From NCBI GenBank assembly GCA_002408465.1, contig DHSM01000008.1:1-64000 (forward strand): a stretch of 64,000 nucleotides of DNA, in the 5' to 3' direction. Positions 8,517 through 16,275 of the stretch are shown here, piece after piece (within the stretch, counting starts at the first letter, position 1; every line of letters begins with the position of its first letter). Made by a program: the position numbers and the translations under genes. The stretch comes from Firmicutes bacterium UBA5286 (lineage in GTDB: Bacteria > Bacillota > Proteinivoracia > UBA4975). The notes beneath the pieces were generated by a model. The model was not told the origin of the DNA and did not search any database. It was given only the letters and a program-made list of their open reading frames with translations.

Positions 8517-8909
8517 GTGCTCAGGCTGGATATTTTGGGCATTCTCTTGTCTCTGTTTTTTCTGGGTCCCAGGAATTGGCGCTGGAGCCTAGCTGCGGCC
8601 GGGGTCGCTTTGGCGGCAACCTTGCTGTTTCTGGTAGTATGGAGGGCTGACCTGACGGCGTATACTATGGGCGGTCTCTTTACCCAGGTAGAACTTGGGG
8701 GCAGCCGTTTTAGCGCCTTGCTGGCAGGACTGCCTGGTCCCTTTGCCTGCTATGCAGTGGCCAAGTTTATGGCTGGTCGACCCATGGGCCAAGCCGGCTG
8801 GCTCAGACAAATCTTGCCTTGGAACGAGCTGGAAAACCCGGCGGCGGGGACATTTGCAAAGTATGCGCTGCTTTCAGCAGTGTTTTGTCTCATTAAAACT
8901 TTGAGTTGA
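8517..8909 (+). CDS. Unknown small membrane protein inside the spoVA operon
   Basis: 130-residue protein with about four hydrophobic segments and no soluble domain. I do not recognise it. It occupies the place where SpoVAEA (a soluble protein) sits in bacilli, but it does not resemble it. GTG 8517 has AAGGGAT just upstream and begins 4 nt after spoVAE, so it is surely co-transcribed with the channel genes. The motif WNELENPAAGTFAKYALLS near the C terminus may help searches. A role in the spore membrane is inferred from position only. Confidence 0.65.
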   Translation: MLRLDILGILLSLFFLGPRNWRWSLAAAGVALAATLLFLVVWRADLTAYTMGGLFTQVELGGSRFSALLAGLPGPFACYAVAKFMAGRPMGQAGWLRQILPWNELENPAAGTFAKYALLSAVFCLIKTLS

Positions 8910-8921
8910 CAGGGGAGAAGC

Positions 8922-9384
8922 ATGGAGGAGCAAAAAAATAAAGTTGCGGCGGACCTGAAACAGAATGTGGAGCGCCTTAAAAAAGACCTTGGCGTCGGCG
9001 AAAGTTTTGACGTCTTAGTCCGGGAGTTTAAAGTGGGGGGCAAAGGGGTTGCTCTCTTTTTTGTTGATGGTTTCGCCAAGGATGATATCTTGGTCTGGGT
9101 GATGCAATCCCTGTTCCGGGTCATGCGGGAACAGAGTGCGCCCCCACTGGTTTCAGCCCTTTTCCAAAGGTGCGCTATACGGAAAGGCCTGACGTGGCTG
9201 CAGTGCACCTGGGCTGCTGCTCTTTTTATGGGCTGTACGCACCCGTTCTTTTGGTGTCCCCTATTTGTGGCCCCTAGTGCCCTTTAATGCTCAGGCTTTG
9301 CTGGCGATTATAGTGCGCAAGCCTGTTCCCGTCAGCAAATCACGGCCCAGCGTCGTCAAGCCCCGGGATGAGGACCGCCTGTAG
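8922..9384 (+). pseudogene. spoVAF: Decayed spoVAF (GerA-family germination protein)
   Basis: SpoVAF is normally a GerA-type membrane protein of nearly 500 aa. Here only about 460 nt remain. The N-terminal part is in frame from ATG 8922 (LGVGESFDVLVREFKVGGKG, ALFFVDGFAKDDI). A central motif, PFPKVRYTERPDVAAVHL, lies in a second frame at about 9157-9212. The C-terminal motif SFGVPYLWPLVPFNAQALL and the tail ending KPRDEDRL are in a third frame that stops at 9384. At least two internal deletions have therefore removed most of the transmembrane region. No functional product is expected, although the ribosome site GGGGAG and the start are intact. Confidence 0.85.
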
Positions 9385-9401
9385 AAATGGAGGAATGAAA
9401 C

Positions 9402-10322
9402 TTGCGCATCGGCTTGCCCAGGGCATTGCTGTACTATAATTATCGGCCAGCTCTGGAATATCTGGCCCGGGAAAATGCCACCGAGATAATTGTCAGTTCG
9501 GCGACCAACAAGCTTAAACTGGAACAGGGGCTGGCCCTGTGCGATGACGAGGTCTGTTTGCCGGTCAAGGTAATGATGGGCCATGTCCAATCCCTGCTGC
9601 AGGAGGATGTGGATGCCCTGTTTGTGCCCCGGATTATCAGCCTGGAAAAGAAACGCTATATCTGTCCAAAATTCCTCGGCCTGCCGGATATGGTCCGAGC
9701 CAATCTGGGGGCAAAAGTTCCTCTCATCAGCCCTGTTATCAACGTGAGCTGGAGCAAGCTGCGGCAATTGCGGGAAGGGATTAAAAGCCTAAGGCCTTTG
9801 CCCAGGCAGCCCCTGAAGCTGTGGGGAGCGCTGGGCAGGGCTGCCCGGGTCCAGGAGCTGCACCGCCGGCAGCTGGCTGCGGCTCTTGACCTTCCCTCAC
9901 CGGGCAAGCGGGTGGCTGTCCTGGGCCATGCTTATAATATCTTCGATGAATACCTTAATTTTGGCATTCTCAATAAATTATCTGCCCTGGGAGCTGCGCC
10001 GGTGACCGTGGAGAATTTCAGCCGGGGGCAAATTAACCAAGGGGCCAGCGGCCTCTGCAAAGACCTGTTTTGGAGCTATGGCCGGGAAGTGGTGGGGGCG
10101 GCCTTTTATTGCCTGAATTTCAAGGCTGTAGACGGGGTTATCCTTGTGGCCTCTTTTGGCTGCGGACCGGATTCCCTGATTACCGAAATTATTGGGCGCA
10201 GGTTTTCCAATTCTTCAATTCCCCTGATGTCTATTATCCTGGATGAGCATTCTTCCGGCATCGGGCTGGCTACCAGGGTAGAGGCCTTTGTGGATATGCT
10301 TAACTGGAGGGATATGGCATGA
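9402..10322 (+). CDS. CoA-enzyme-activase-associated protein (DUF2229 / COG3580 type)
   Basis: 306-residue protein related to the C-terminal halves of large 2-hydroxyacyl-CoA dehydratase activase fusions and to dehydratase-like subunits. The start MRIGLPRALLYYNYRPALEY and the segment ATNKLKLEQGLALCDDEVCLPVKVMMGH are typical, with Cys residues that may bind an iron-sulfur cluster. It begins at TTG 9402 with TGGAGG upstream and overlaps the next gene by 4 nt. It is the first of three split activase-type genes; the substrate is unknown. Confidence 0.75.
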   Translation: MRIGLPRALLYYNYRPALEYLARENATEIIVSSATNKLKLEQGLALCDDEVCLPVKVMMGHVQSLLQEDVDALFVPRIISLEKKRYICPKFLGLPDMVRANLGAKVPLISPVINVSWSKLRQLREGIKSLRPLPRQPLKLWGALGRAARVQELHRRQLAAALDLPSPGKRVAVLGHAYNIFDEYLNFGILNKLSALGAAPVTVENFSRGQINQGASGLCKDLFWSYGREVVGAAFYCLNFKAVDGVILVASFGCGPDSLITEIIGRRFSNSSIPLMSIILDEHSSGIGLATRVEAFVDMLNWRDMA

Positions 10323-11419
10323 AAATCTCTTTTCCCCACCTGGGCTATTGTTCAATTCCCTTGAGGTCTCTGTTCGCAGACCTGGGGCATGAGGTCATCG
10401 TCCCCCCGCCCATAACAAGAAAGACCATAAGTCTGGGAACCCGCCATGGTCCTGAATTTGCCTGCTACCCGCTAAAATTGGGATTGGGCAATTTTATCGA
10501 GGCCCTGGAGCTGGGGGCAGACACCTTGGTCATGGGTGGGGGAATCGGGCCCTGCCGCTTTGGCTACTACGCCCAGGTGCAAAGGGATATCTTGCAGTCC
10601 CTGGGCTACAAATTCAAGATGCTGGTGGTGGAACCGCCCCTGGGCCATGCCCGCCAAGTCTTGGCAGTTGCCCGGGAGCTGAAGGGGGGGAAAAGCTGGC
10701 TTGATCTGATGCGGGCAGGACAGCTGGCTTTGGCCAAACTGCGGGCCTGTGATGAGCTCCACCGGGCCAGTTTGAAACAGCGGCCCAGGGTTCAGGATAA
10801 GCCAGCCTTTTCCCGCCTCTACCAACAGACTCTGGAGGAATTAGATGCCGCTCCGGGCATAAGGGCCGTCAATATAGTCAGAGACAAGGCCCTTGCGGCC
10901 ATGGAGGCAATGCCCTTGCTTGACCGCATTCCCCCCAAAGTTGCCCTGGTGGGAGAAGTCTACTTGATTGCCGAACCTGCCGCCAATTTGCGCATCGAAG
11001 AAAAACTCGGGAATATGGGGGTTGAAGTCTGCCGCCATGTGTGGATTTCCGAATGGCTCAGGGTCAATATCTTTCTGGATTTTCTGCGCCTCCATCGCCA
11101 GGAAAAGGCGGAAAAGCTGGCCAGGCCCTATTTGCAATGTTTCGTGGGAGGTCATGGTCAGCATTCGGTGGGAGAGACCCGGAAGGCGATCCGGGATGGT
11201 TTTGACGGGGTAATCCACGTCTATCCATTTACCTGCACCCCGGAAATTGTCGCCCGGGGAATAATGCAAAAGCTGGCTGCCCAGGAGAGAATGCCCCTGG
11301 CCTGTTTTTCTATGGATGAGCATTCCGGTGAGGCGGGATTTCAAACCCGTTTGGAAGCCTTTGTCGATATTTTGGGGCATCGAGTTAAGCGCGTGAAGGA
11401 GATGATAGAGCTTGGCTGA
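10319..11419 (+). CDS. CoA-enzyme-activase-associated protein (COG3581 type)
   Basis: 366-residue partner of the preceding gene, from the same dehydratase/activase superfamily. N-terminal landmarks are SFPHLGYCSIPLRSLFADLG and GPEFACYPLKLGLGNF; later come GGGIGPCRFGYYA and the C-terminal YPFTCTPEIVARGIM and SMDEHSGEAGFQTRLEAF. The spaced Cys residues suggest an iron-sulfur cluster. ATG 10319 overlaps the previous stop (ATGA), and its end overlaps the ATPase gene by 8 nt, so the three products are probably made in fixed ratio and act as one complex. Confidence 0.75.
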   Translation: MKISFPHLGYCSIPLRSLFADLGHEVIVPPPITRKTISLGTRHGPEFACYPLKLGLGNFIEALELGADTLVMGGGIGPCRFGYYAQVQRDILQSLGYKFKMLVVEPPLGHARQVLAVARELKGGKSWLDLMRAGQLALAKLRACDELHRASLKQRPRVQDKPAFSRLYQQTLEELDAAPGIRAVNIVRDKALAAMEAMPLLDRIPPKVALVGEVYLIAEPAANLRIEEKLGNMGVEVCRHVWISEWLRVNIFLDFLRLHRQEKAEKLARPYLQCFVGGHGQHSVGETRKAIRDGFDGVIHVYPFTCTPEIVARGIMQKLAAQERMPLACFSMDEHSGEAGFQTRLEAFVDILGHRVKRVKEMIELG

Positions 11420-12383
11420 AAAATATTACCTGGGAGTGGATGTGGGGTCGGTGAGCACTAATTTTTTCCTCATGGATGGCGGCAAGCAAGGGGTGTATTC
11501 TTCATATCTCAGGACTATGGGTCAGCCCATCAACACTGTCAAAGAAGGCCTGCGCCAGCTTGGCGGCTTTCTCGGAGGCAGGAAGATCGCCGGCGTAGGC
11601 GTTACCGGCAGCGGCCGCAACCTGGCGGCAGTGCTACTGGGTGCCGACGTGGTGAAAAATGAGATCACCGCTCATGCAGTGGCTGCCGGCGACACTTGCC
11701 CGGGAGTAAATACCGTCTTGGAGATTGGCGGCCAGGATTCCAAGCTCATCATTCTTCGCCAGGGAGTGGTTGTAGATTTTGCCATGAACAGCGTGTGCGC
11801 AGCAGGCACCGGCTCATTTTTAGATCAACAAGCCGCGCGTTTGGGGATACCAATTGAAGAATTCGGCGGCCTGGCATTACAATCGGAAAACTCGGTGCGC
11901 ATTGCCGGTCGCTGTTCGGTATTTGCCGAATCGGATATGATCCACAAACAGCAGATGGGCAACTCTCTCCCGGATATCATCGCCGGCCTCTGTGACGCGC
12001 TGGTCAGGAACTACCTCAACAACCTGGCCAAGGGCAAGGAGATCAAGGCGCCGGTGGTATTTCAGGGAGGGGTGGCAGCCAATGCCGGGATCAAGCGGGC
12101 TTTTGAACAGGCCCTGGGGCTGGAGGTGACAGTGCCGGAAAATTTTGATGTCATGGGCGCCTTGGGCGCAGCCTTGCTGGCCCGGGCCCAGGCCCGAGAT
12201 AAGCCCAGCACTTTTTTGGGCATTGGCATCAGCGAGATGAGCCATACCAGCCGCAGCTTTTGTTGCAGCCACTGCGCCAATAATTGTGAAATCGTTGAGC
12301 TGTCTTGCGGTGACCGGGTCCTTGCCCGCTGGGGAGATCGCTGCGGCAAATGGTCTGGCCATGCCTGCAAAGATATTGGTTAA
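11412..12383 (+). CDS. BadF/BadG/HgdC-type ATPase (acyl-CoA dehydratase activase)
   Basis: ASKHA-fold ATPase, 323 aa. The family passes electrons to 2-hydroxyacyl-CoA dehydratases or benzoyl-CoA-reductase-like enzymes at the cost of ATP. Visible motifs are phosphate 1 (GVDVGSVSTNFFLMD, about 6-20), GVGVTGSGR, EIGGQDSKLI, the cluster-ligand loop NSVCAAGTGSFLDQQ, a second Cys in GRCSVFAESD, and adenosine motif FQGGVAANAGIKRAF. It ends with a short Cys-rich tail (CCSHCANNCE) that in fused homologues leads into the domain encoded here by the first gene. TTG start at 11412. Confidence 0.85.
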   Translation: MAEKYYLGVDVGSVSTNFFLMDGGKQGVYSSYLRTMGQPINTVKEGLRQLGGFLGGRKIAGVGVTGSGRNLAAVLLGADVVKNEITAHAVAAGDTCPGVNTVLEIGGQDSKLIILRQGVVVDFAMNSVCAAGTGSFLDQQAARLGIPIEEFGGLALQSENSVRIAGRCSVFAESDMIHKQQMGNSLPDIIAGLCDALVRNYLNNLAKGKEIKAPVVFQGGVAANAGIKRAFEQALGLEVTVPENFDVMGALGAALLARAQARDKPSTFLGIGISEMSHTSRSFCCSHCANNCEIVELSCGDRVLARWGDRCGKWSGHACKDIG

Positions 12384-12490
12384 ACTCATAAACATGTAAT
12401 TTACAGGCATAAATGATTAAATTGCAATTGGGTAAATATCTTCCCGCCAGCGTGCTTTGGGCTGGAATATGTTTTTGGAGGAAAAAGTTT

Positions 12491-13261
12491 ATGAGAAAAC
12501 GGTTTTTCGCTTATGCCATGCTCTATGTTCTCTTGGCAACAGTCGCCCTGAGCGGCTGCCAGATTAATCTCCCGCCCTGGAAAAAACTTGCCGGCAGAGG
12601 TGAAATTATTACTCTGGAAAATTCCCTTTCGGGAGACAAATACTCTTTGGTCATTACTGACATTCAGTTTACCGCCTCTAATACCGGAGCCATTGAAATT
12701 GATGAAGATTTGTCGGACAAGTTTACCCTTTCCACCTATCAAAATATTGCCGATACCATCACTGTCACTGTTGATGACGAAGTCGGCACAATTCATCTCA
12801 AGGGAAACAAAAAATATCGCTATAGTACCGATGATTTTAAAATTCAGGTTGGTGTTCCCCTGGGAAGTGTGGAAATCGACGGCGGCTTCACCCTGGATCT
12901 GAAGCTGCCTTCCGTTACAGATTTTACTCTGAAAATCAACGGCGCCATTTCCGGTGATCTTGCCTTTGACCAGCTGGATACACTGACAGTGCAAATTAAC
13001 GGTGCGAGCAATATTGCCTTGACCGGTGATTGTGAGCAATGCACCGTTTCCATCAATGGCGCCTCGGATATTGATGCTGCAGATTTCCGCACCCAAGATT
13101 CCGCAATCACTATTAACGGTGCCGGAAGCTATACAGTAAATGCTACAGGAACCTTGGATGCTTATGTTAATGGCGTCGGGACCATCACATATATTGGTGA
13201 ACCGGAAAAGATAAACGACAGGATAGTGGGATTGGGCACTATTAAGCAGCAAGGGGAGTAA
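12491..13261 (+). CDS. Lipoprotein with DUF2807 (GIN) beta-helix domain
   Basis: Predicted surface lipoprotein, 256 aa. Signal peptide 1-22 ends in ALSGC, making Cys23 the lipidated residue. The body is a repetitive beta structure with recurring IN-G-A motifs (KINGAISGD, QINGASNIA, SINGASDID, TINGAGSYT), as in head-domain DUF2807 proteins; the function of the family is not known. ATG 12491 follows GGAGGAAAAAG. The last 23 nt of the gene through the second base of its stop codon are repeated exactly at 15138-15161 (see repeats). Confidence 0.8.
   Translation: MRKRFFAYAMLYVLLATVALSGCQINLPPWKKLAGRGEIITLENSLSGDKYSLVITDIQFTASNTGAIEIDEDLSDKFTLSTYQNIADTITVTVDDEVGTIHLKGNKKYRYSTDDFKIQVGVPLGSVEIDGGFTLDLKLPSVTDFTLKINGAISGDLAFDQLDTLTVQINGASNIALTGDCEQCTVSINGASDIDAADFRTQDSAITINGAGSYTVNATGTLDAYVNGVGTITYIGEPEKINDRIVGLGTIKQQGE
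13237..13260 (+). repeat. 24-bp direct repeat, left copy
   Basis: A perfect 24-nt direct repeat beginning CACTATTAAGCAGCA and ending GGGGAGTA. This copy covers the last codons of the DUF2807 lipoprotein gene and the first two bases of its TAA. The right copy is at 15138-15161. The two enclose 1,877 nt carrying two unknown genes, which suggests a site-specific or recombinational insertion. Confidence 0.85.
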
Positions 13262-13312
13262 CCAAAGTAAGCTAGGTTAACTTAACATTCTTCAAGTCTG
13301 CGTTGGCAAAAA

Positions 13313-13342
13313 GGCTGCTGGTATTATCACCGGCGGCTTTTT
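13313..13342 (+). terminator. Intrinsic terminator
   Basis: GCTGCTGGT / ACCGGCGGC, nine pairs including two G-U, loop ATTATC, followed by TTTTT. It ends the lipoprotein transcript but lies just inside the putative insert. Confidence 0.8.
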
Positions 13343-13597
13343 GTGTACCTCGGGGGCACGTAAAATCCGACTTTTACAGTTTAAGAATAGTACCCAAAGC
13401 TATAAAAAACCGACTTGCCATCCTTGGGTGTATTCTCTACCGATAACTCCTCGATTTCAATGATTGCGCCACTTTAATTCTCAAAGAAACCTTACGAAAG
13501 TAGTTACGAAAATAATCATGCACAAAAAAAGAGGAGTTTACCTATCTATACTGAATATGGTAGTTGATTTCAAAAAAAGTAGGAGGAGGTATGTTAT
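13343..13597. other. AT-rich intergenic region
   Basis: No gene seen. A short direct repeat TTACGAAA occurs twice around 13492-13515. Presumably it contains the promoter of the downstream secreted-protein gene, but I find no convincing -35/-10 pair. Confidence 0.4.
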
Positions 13598-14437
13598 TTG
13601 AAGAAGGTCGCGATTTTTCTGGTCTTATTGCTCGTTGTGAATGCATTGCCTATCCGCGCCTTTGCTCATGATTCAAATGACGGAATCGTTTCGAGAGAAG
13701 AGGTCAGGCCTGGAATAATAATCGAGAAGGGTACTCATTTAGGAAGTGAATTTGAGAGCACCAGGGAAGGATCACAAGTTACCATTAGGGTTAAGACAGG
13801 GAATAATGTTGAAGTTATTGAGTATGATGAGGTAAGTCCATTTTTCTCGGTGACAACAAACGGACAAAAGGTTACTTATGACCGCCGAGATTTTTACGTA
13901 AAAGGTACAGAAAAAACCATTCAAAACGATGTGTTAGATTACACTATTAATGCGACTGATCCGTATTACGGCGCCCCTTACTATAATGTACTGAATGGAC
14001 AGAAGACAATAACATATCCGTTTCCAGTTACCGCCAGAGCCTATGAATCGTATACATTTTATTCAATCAGTTATGTATCGCTTGAGGCTCGAGCTTGGGC
14101 AACTGTCAGCTTCGTTGTTGCGTTGTTCGCTCTTCCCTGGAATACGGTAATTGCGGCACTTTCTGGTATCATTACAGTGGTTCAGGGGATTCTTTGCATA
14201 AATACAGCAGTAAACGGTAGTAAGAATCACACGAGACAACGTTGGGACAAGTATGCAATAATCTTACAAGACAATAATAGGGTTTGGGATGAGGAATGGA
14301 AGGAAGTGGATTCTTTAGTAACTCGGATAAACGGCATCGACTACGGCCCAGAAATCCTTGAGACCTGGTATACAACCCACTATTTAGATATCCTTGATTA
14401 TGCTATAAATTGTTACTTAAATAAGGTACCTTGGTAA
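13598..14437 (+). CDS. Secreted protein of unknown function
   Basis: 279 aa. A clear signal peptide spans about 1-24 (hydrophobic IFLVLLLVVNALP, cleavage near AFA/HD). The mature part is mixed and tyrosine-rich, with one long hydrophobic stretch at about 165-205 (VSFVVALFALPWNTVIAALS) that may anchor or insert into a membrane. I recognise no domain. TTG 13598 is used; a stronger-looking ATG at 13591 is in a different frame that closes soon. AGGAGGAGGT lies upstream. It is one of two genes inside the 24-bp-repeat insert. Confidence 0.65.
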   Translation: MKKVAIFLVLLLVVNALPIRAFAHDSNDGIVSREEVRPGIIIEKGTHLGSEFESTREGSQVTIRVKTGNNVEVIEYDEVSPFFSVTTNGQKVTYDRRDFYVKGTEKTIQNDVLDYTINATDPYYGAPYYNVLNGQKTITYPFPVTARAYESYTFYSISYVSLEARAWATVSFVVALFALPWNTVIAALSGIITVVQGILCINTAVNGSKNHTRQRWDKYAIILQDNNRVWDEEWKEVDSLVTRINGIDYGPEILETWYTTHYLDILDYAINCYLNKVPW

Positions 14438-14479
14438 TCAATAGTTTCATTTTTTGTAACACTTAAAGGTGGTAGAGTA

Positions 14480-15127
14480 ATGTTACCTAACATTATAGCG
14501 GTCGTCTTATTTATTGCTCCATTTTTTCTCTTCACCGGCGACAGGAAACAATACCGAATGGTGCCCTGGTTCTTTGCCATGTTGCTTATGCGGACGCAAC
14601 CAATTCTCCGATCTCTTTCAGACTATGTGTTCCAATTTTTCTGGTTCGCCCTTTTGGTGGGGGCGGTAGTAGAAACAAAAAAGAAACCAGTGCTTTGGTT
14701 TTATTGTTCTTCCCTACCCGTAGTCGCAGGGGCATTATGGTACTACCATGCTGGCTATGCCGGGGCCATCAATCCTCAATGGCCCCTGGTGATTTCCGCA
14801 GTACTACAGCTAATAGCAATGTACTTTATTAACCCTAAAAAAACCGGGTGGAAGATTGTTGCCAATGTCACCCTGGTGGCAATTATTTTCGTTATCATGA
14901 CCGCCGGCTTGCCCAAGTACACCTATGAAGCCGCTAAGACGAAAATATCTGGCGAAATAAGCGGTGATCTCATTCAGTCGGAGCAAAGAGAAACAATTTA
15001 CTCCATACCCCCGATATCCCCCTGTGTGGATCACCTATATGTCTTTCGATTCGAAGAAGCAGGTGTAATTTCTACATTCACCTTTAATCCCGTTACAGGG
15101 GAAAGGGATAGATGGGATACTAATTAA
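14480..15127 (+). CDS. Multi-pass membrane protein of unknown function
   Basis: 215 aa with five or six hydrophobic segments in the first 155 residues and a roughly 55-residue polar C-terminal tail that ends with a small beta-like segment (VDHLYVFRFEEAGVISTFTF). ATG 14480 follows AAAGGTGG. It lies 42 nt after the secreted protein gene and ends 10 nt before the right 24-bp repeat, so the two genes form the whole cargo of the insert. Function unknown. Confidence 0.65.
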   Translation: MLPNIIAVVLFIAPFFLFTGDRKQYRMVPWFFAMLLMRTQPILRSLSDYVFQFFWFALLVGAVVETKKKPVLWFYCSSLPVVAGALWYYHAGYAGAINPQWPLVISAVLQLIAMYFINPKKTGWKIVANVTLVAIIFVIMTAGLPKYTYEAAKTKISGEISGDLIQSEQRETIYSIPPISPCVDHLYVFRFEEAGVISTFTFNPVTGERDRWDTN

Positions 15128-15137
15128 CCGAACAATC

Positions 15138-15161
15138 CACTATTAAGCAGCAAGGGGAGTA
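15138..15161 (+). repeat. 24-bp direct repeat, right copy
   Basis: Exact second copy of 13237-13260, beginning CACTATTAAGCAGCA and ending GGGGAGTA. Flanks on both sides differ from the left copy at once, which fixes the repeat length at 24 nt. Confidence 0.85.
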
Positions 15162-15198
15162 GTGGAACCTAGACAGATGAAATAGACAAGACTATTTT

Positions 15199-15232
15199 GC
15201 TGGAATCCGTAAATATCGGGTTCCAGCTTTAC
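15199..15232 (+). terminator. Hairpin terminator-like element
   Basis: GCTGGAA / TTCCAGC around a 15-nt loop, followed by TTTAC. It may originally have served the DUF2807 gene before the insertion, or ends the two-gene insert transcript. Confidence 0.5.
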
Positions 15233-15348
15233 TTTCGATTCCTTAAGGTTCTTGGATTCGTCTACTAGACATAATGCTATATTACGAGAGAACATCGCCA
15301 TAATCCTTTTGGGGGCAAGCCCATTTTTGTTTGGGAGGTGTTCATTAG

Positions 15349-15918
15349 TTGAAGACTTCTTCAGTTGTTTTGGCCATCCTGCTATCTTTACTGGTTTTCA
15401 TCAGCTGTTCCCCGCGGGATGTGAAGTTCCCGGAATTTGCAGCCCAGGAAGATGCCAGCTTAGTACCGAGTGATCTGGATCAATCCCTAGAAATGTGCCA
15501 ACAACTTCTGCGTGACTATTATCTATCTAGGGCCAACCCAGGATTGATAGATTTTGAGTGCTATATAGTTGACAAGAACTTGCTGAAGTACTCCAGAGCA
15601 AAAATAGTGAAAGAGGCCCAAAATCTTGAGATTACTGACATAGACATTTCTCTGGCAGGTGCTTATCTTGAAACGGACGGATATTTAATTTCGCTAGCGG
15701 CCCAAGTTAAGCTATCCGGAGATAGTGAATTCGGGGAAGTAACACATTTTCTTGTTAAGAATGTCCAAGGCAGATTGGTGGTAGCAGATTGGTTTACGGA
15801 GCATGGTACAGTGAGTTTCTTTGATTCGCAGCATCGTGGATACTATGGAGTAACGAATCCTCCAATCTGGGAGAATCCGGAAATGGTTCAGAAACTCCTT
15901 GATGGGATTAATCGGTAA
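15349..15918 (+). CDS. Small lipoprotein of unknown function
   Basis: 189 aa. Hydrophobic signal (VVLAILLSLLVF) with a lipobox-like FISC, so Cys20 is the probable lipidation site. The body resembles an NTF2-like or DUF4878-type extracellular domain in size and pattern, but I cannot name it. TTG 15349 has GGGAGGTG upstream. It is a single gene, followed by a GC-rich hairpin. Confidence 0.6.
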   Translation: MKTSSVVLAILLSLLVFISCSPRDVKFPEFAAQEDASLVPSDLDQSLEMCQQLLRDYYLSRANPGLIDFECYIVDKNLLKYSRAKIVKEAQNLEITDIDISLAGAYLETDGYLISLAAQVKLSGDSEFGEVTHFLVKNVQGRLVVADWFTEHGTVSFFDSQHRGYYGVTNPPIWENPEMVQKLLDGINR

Positions 15919-16239
15919 GCAATATACATGTGGTAAAGGGGCTGTCACATTAACGGCCCCATAAACTACACAAAAGACGGAAACTGTTGTATGATATGCT
16001 CCCCTTTGGGTGGATACCTGAAATAACCAAATTCAGGATTATGCAGGTGTTCCCCGGGCTCCATCAACCTCAAGTTTCAATGCCGGTTGTTAAACTTCCC
16101 CTTAGTCAAGGGTAGTGGATGTGCTTTCAGGTTGCCAAGAATAATAGAAGGATTACGTAATGGAAAATCGAAGAAAAGTAGCCGGCACAAGAAAAGTTGC
16201 CGGCATTCTTCTTTTGTCTAAGTTCGGGGGCAGATATGG
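15919..16239. other. Intergenic region with two hairpins
   Basis: No gene seen. GGGGC / GGCCCC at about 15938-15960 without T-run follows the lipoprotein. GCCGGCA / TGCCGGC (about 16182-16205) with ATTCTTCTTTT behind it is a good intrinsic terminator for anything transcribed from upstream. Confidence 0.5.
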
Positions 16240-16245
16240 TATAAT
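16240..16245 (+). promoter_or_regulatory. Extended -10 promoter of the DHH/CBS/polyA-polymerase gene
   Basis: TGGTATAAT gives an extended -10 box (TATAAT at 16240-16245). A TTGTCT lies 20 nt upstream, too far for an ideal -35. It sits about 30 nt before the start codon of the fusion gene. Confidence 0.5.
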
Positions 16246-16275
16246 TATGGGCAGGATTTACGAGGAGGTGAGACT

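Noticed and set aside
12401..13252. 283-codon open frame on the minus strand
   Set aside because: Mirror of the repetitive DUF2807 gene, without start signals or recognisable domain.
13591..13593. ATG directly after the AGGAGGAGGT site before the secreted-protein gene
   Set aside because: Its frame gives no signal peptide; TTG 13598 in the long frame does.
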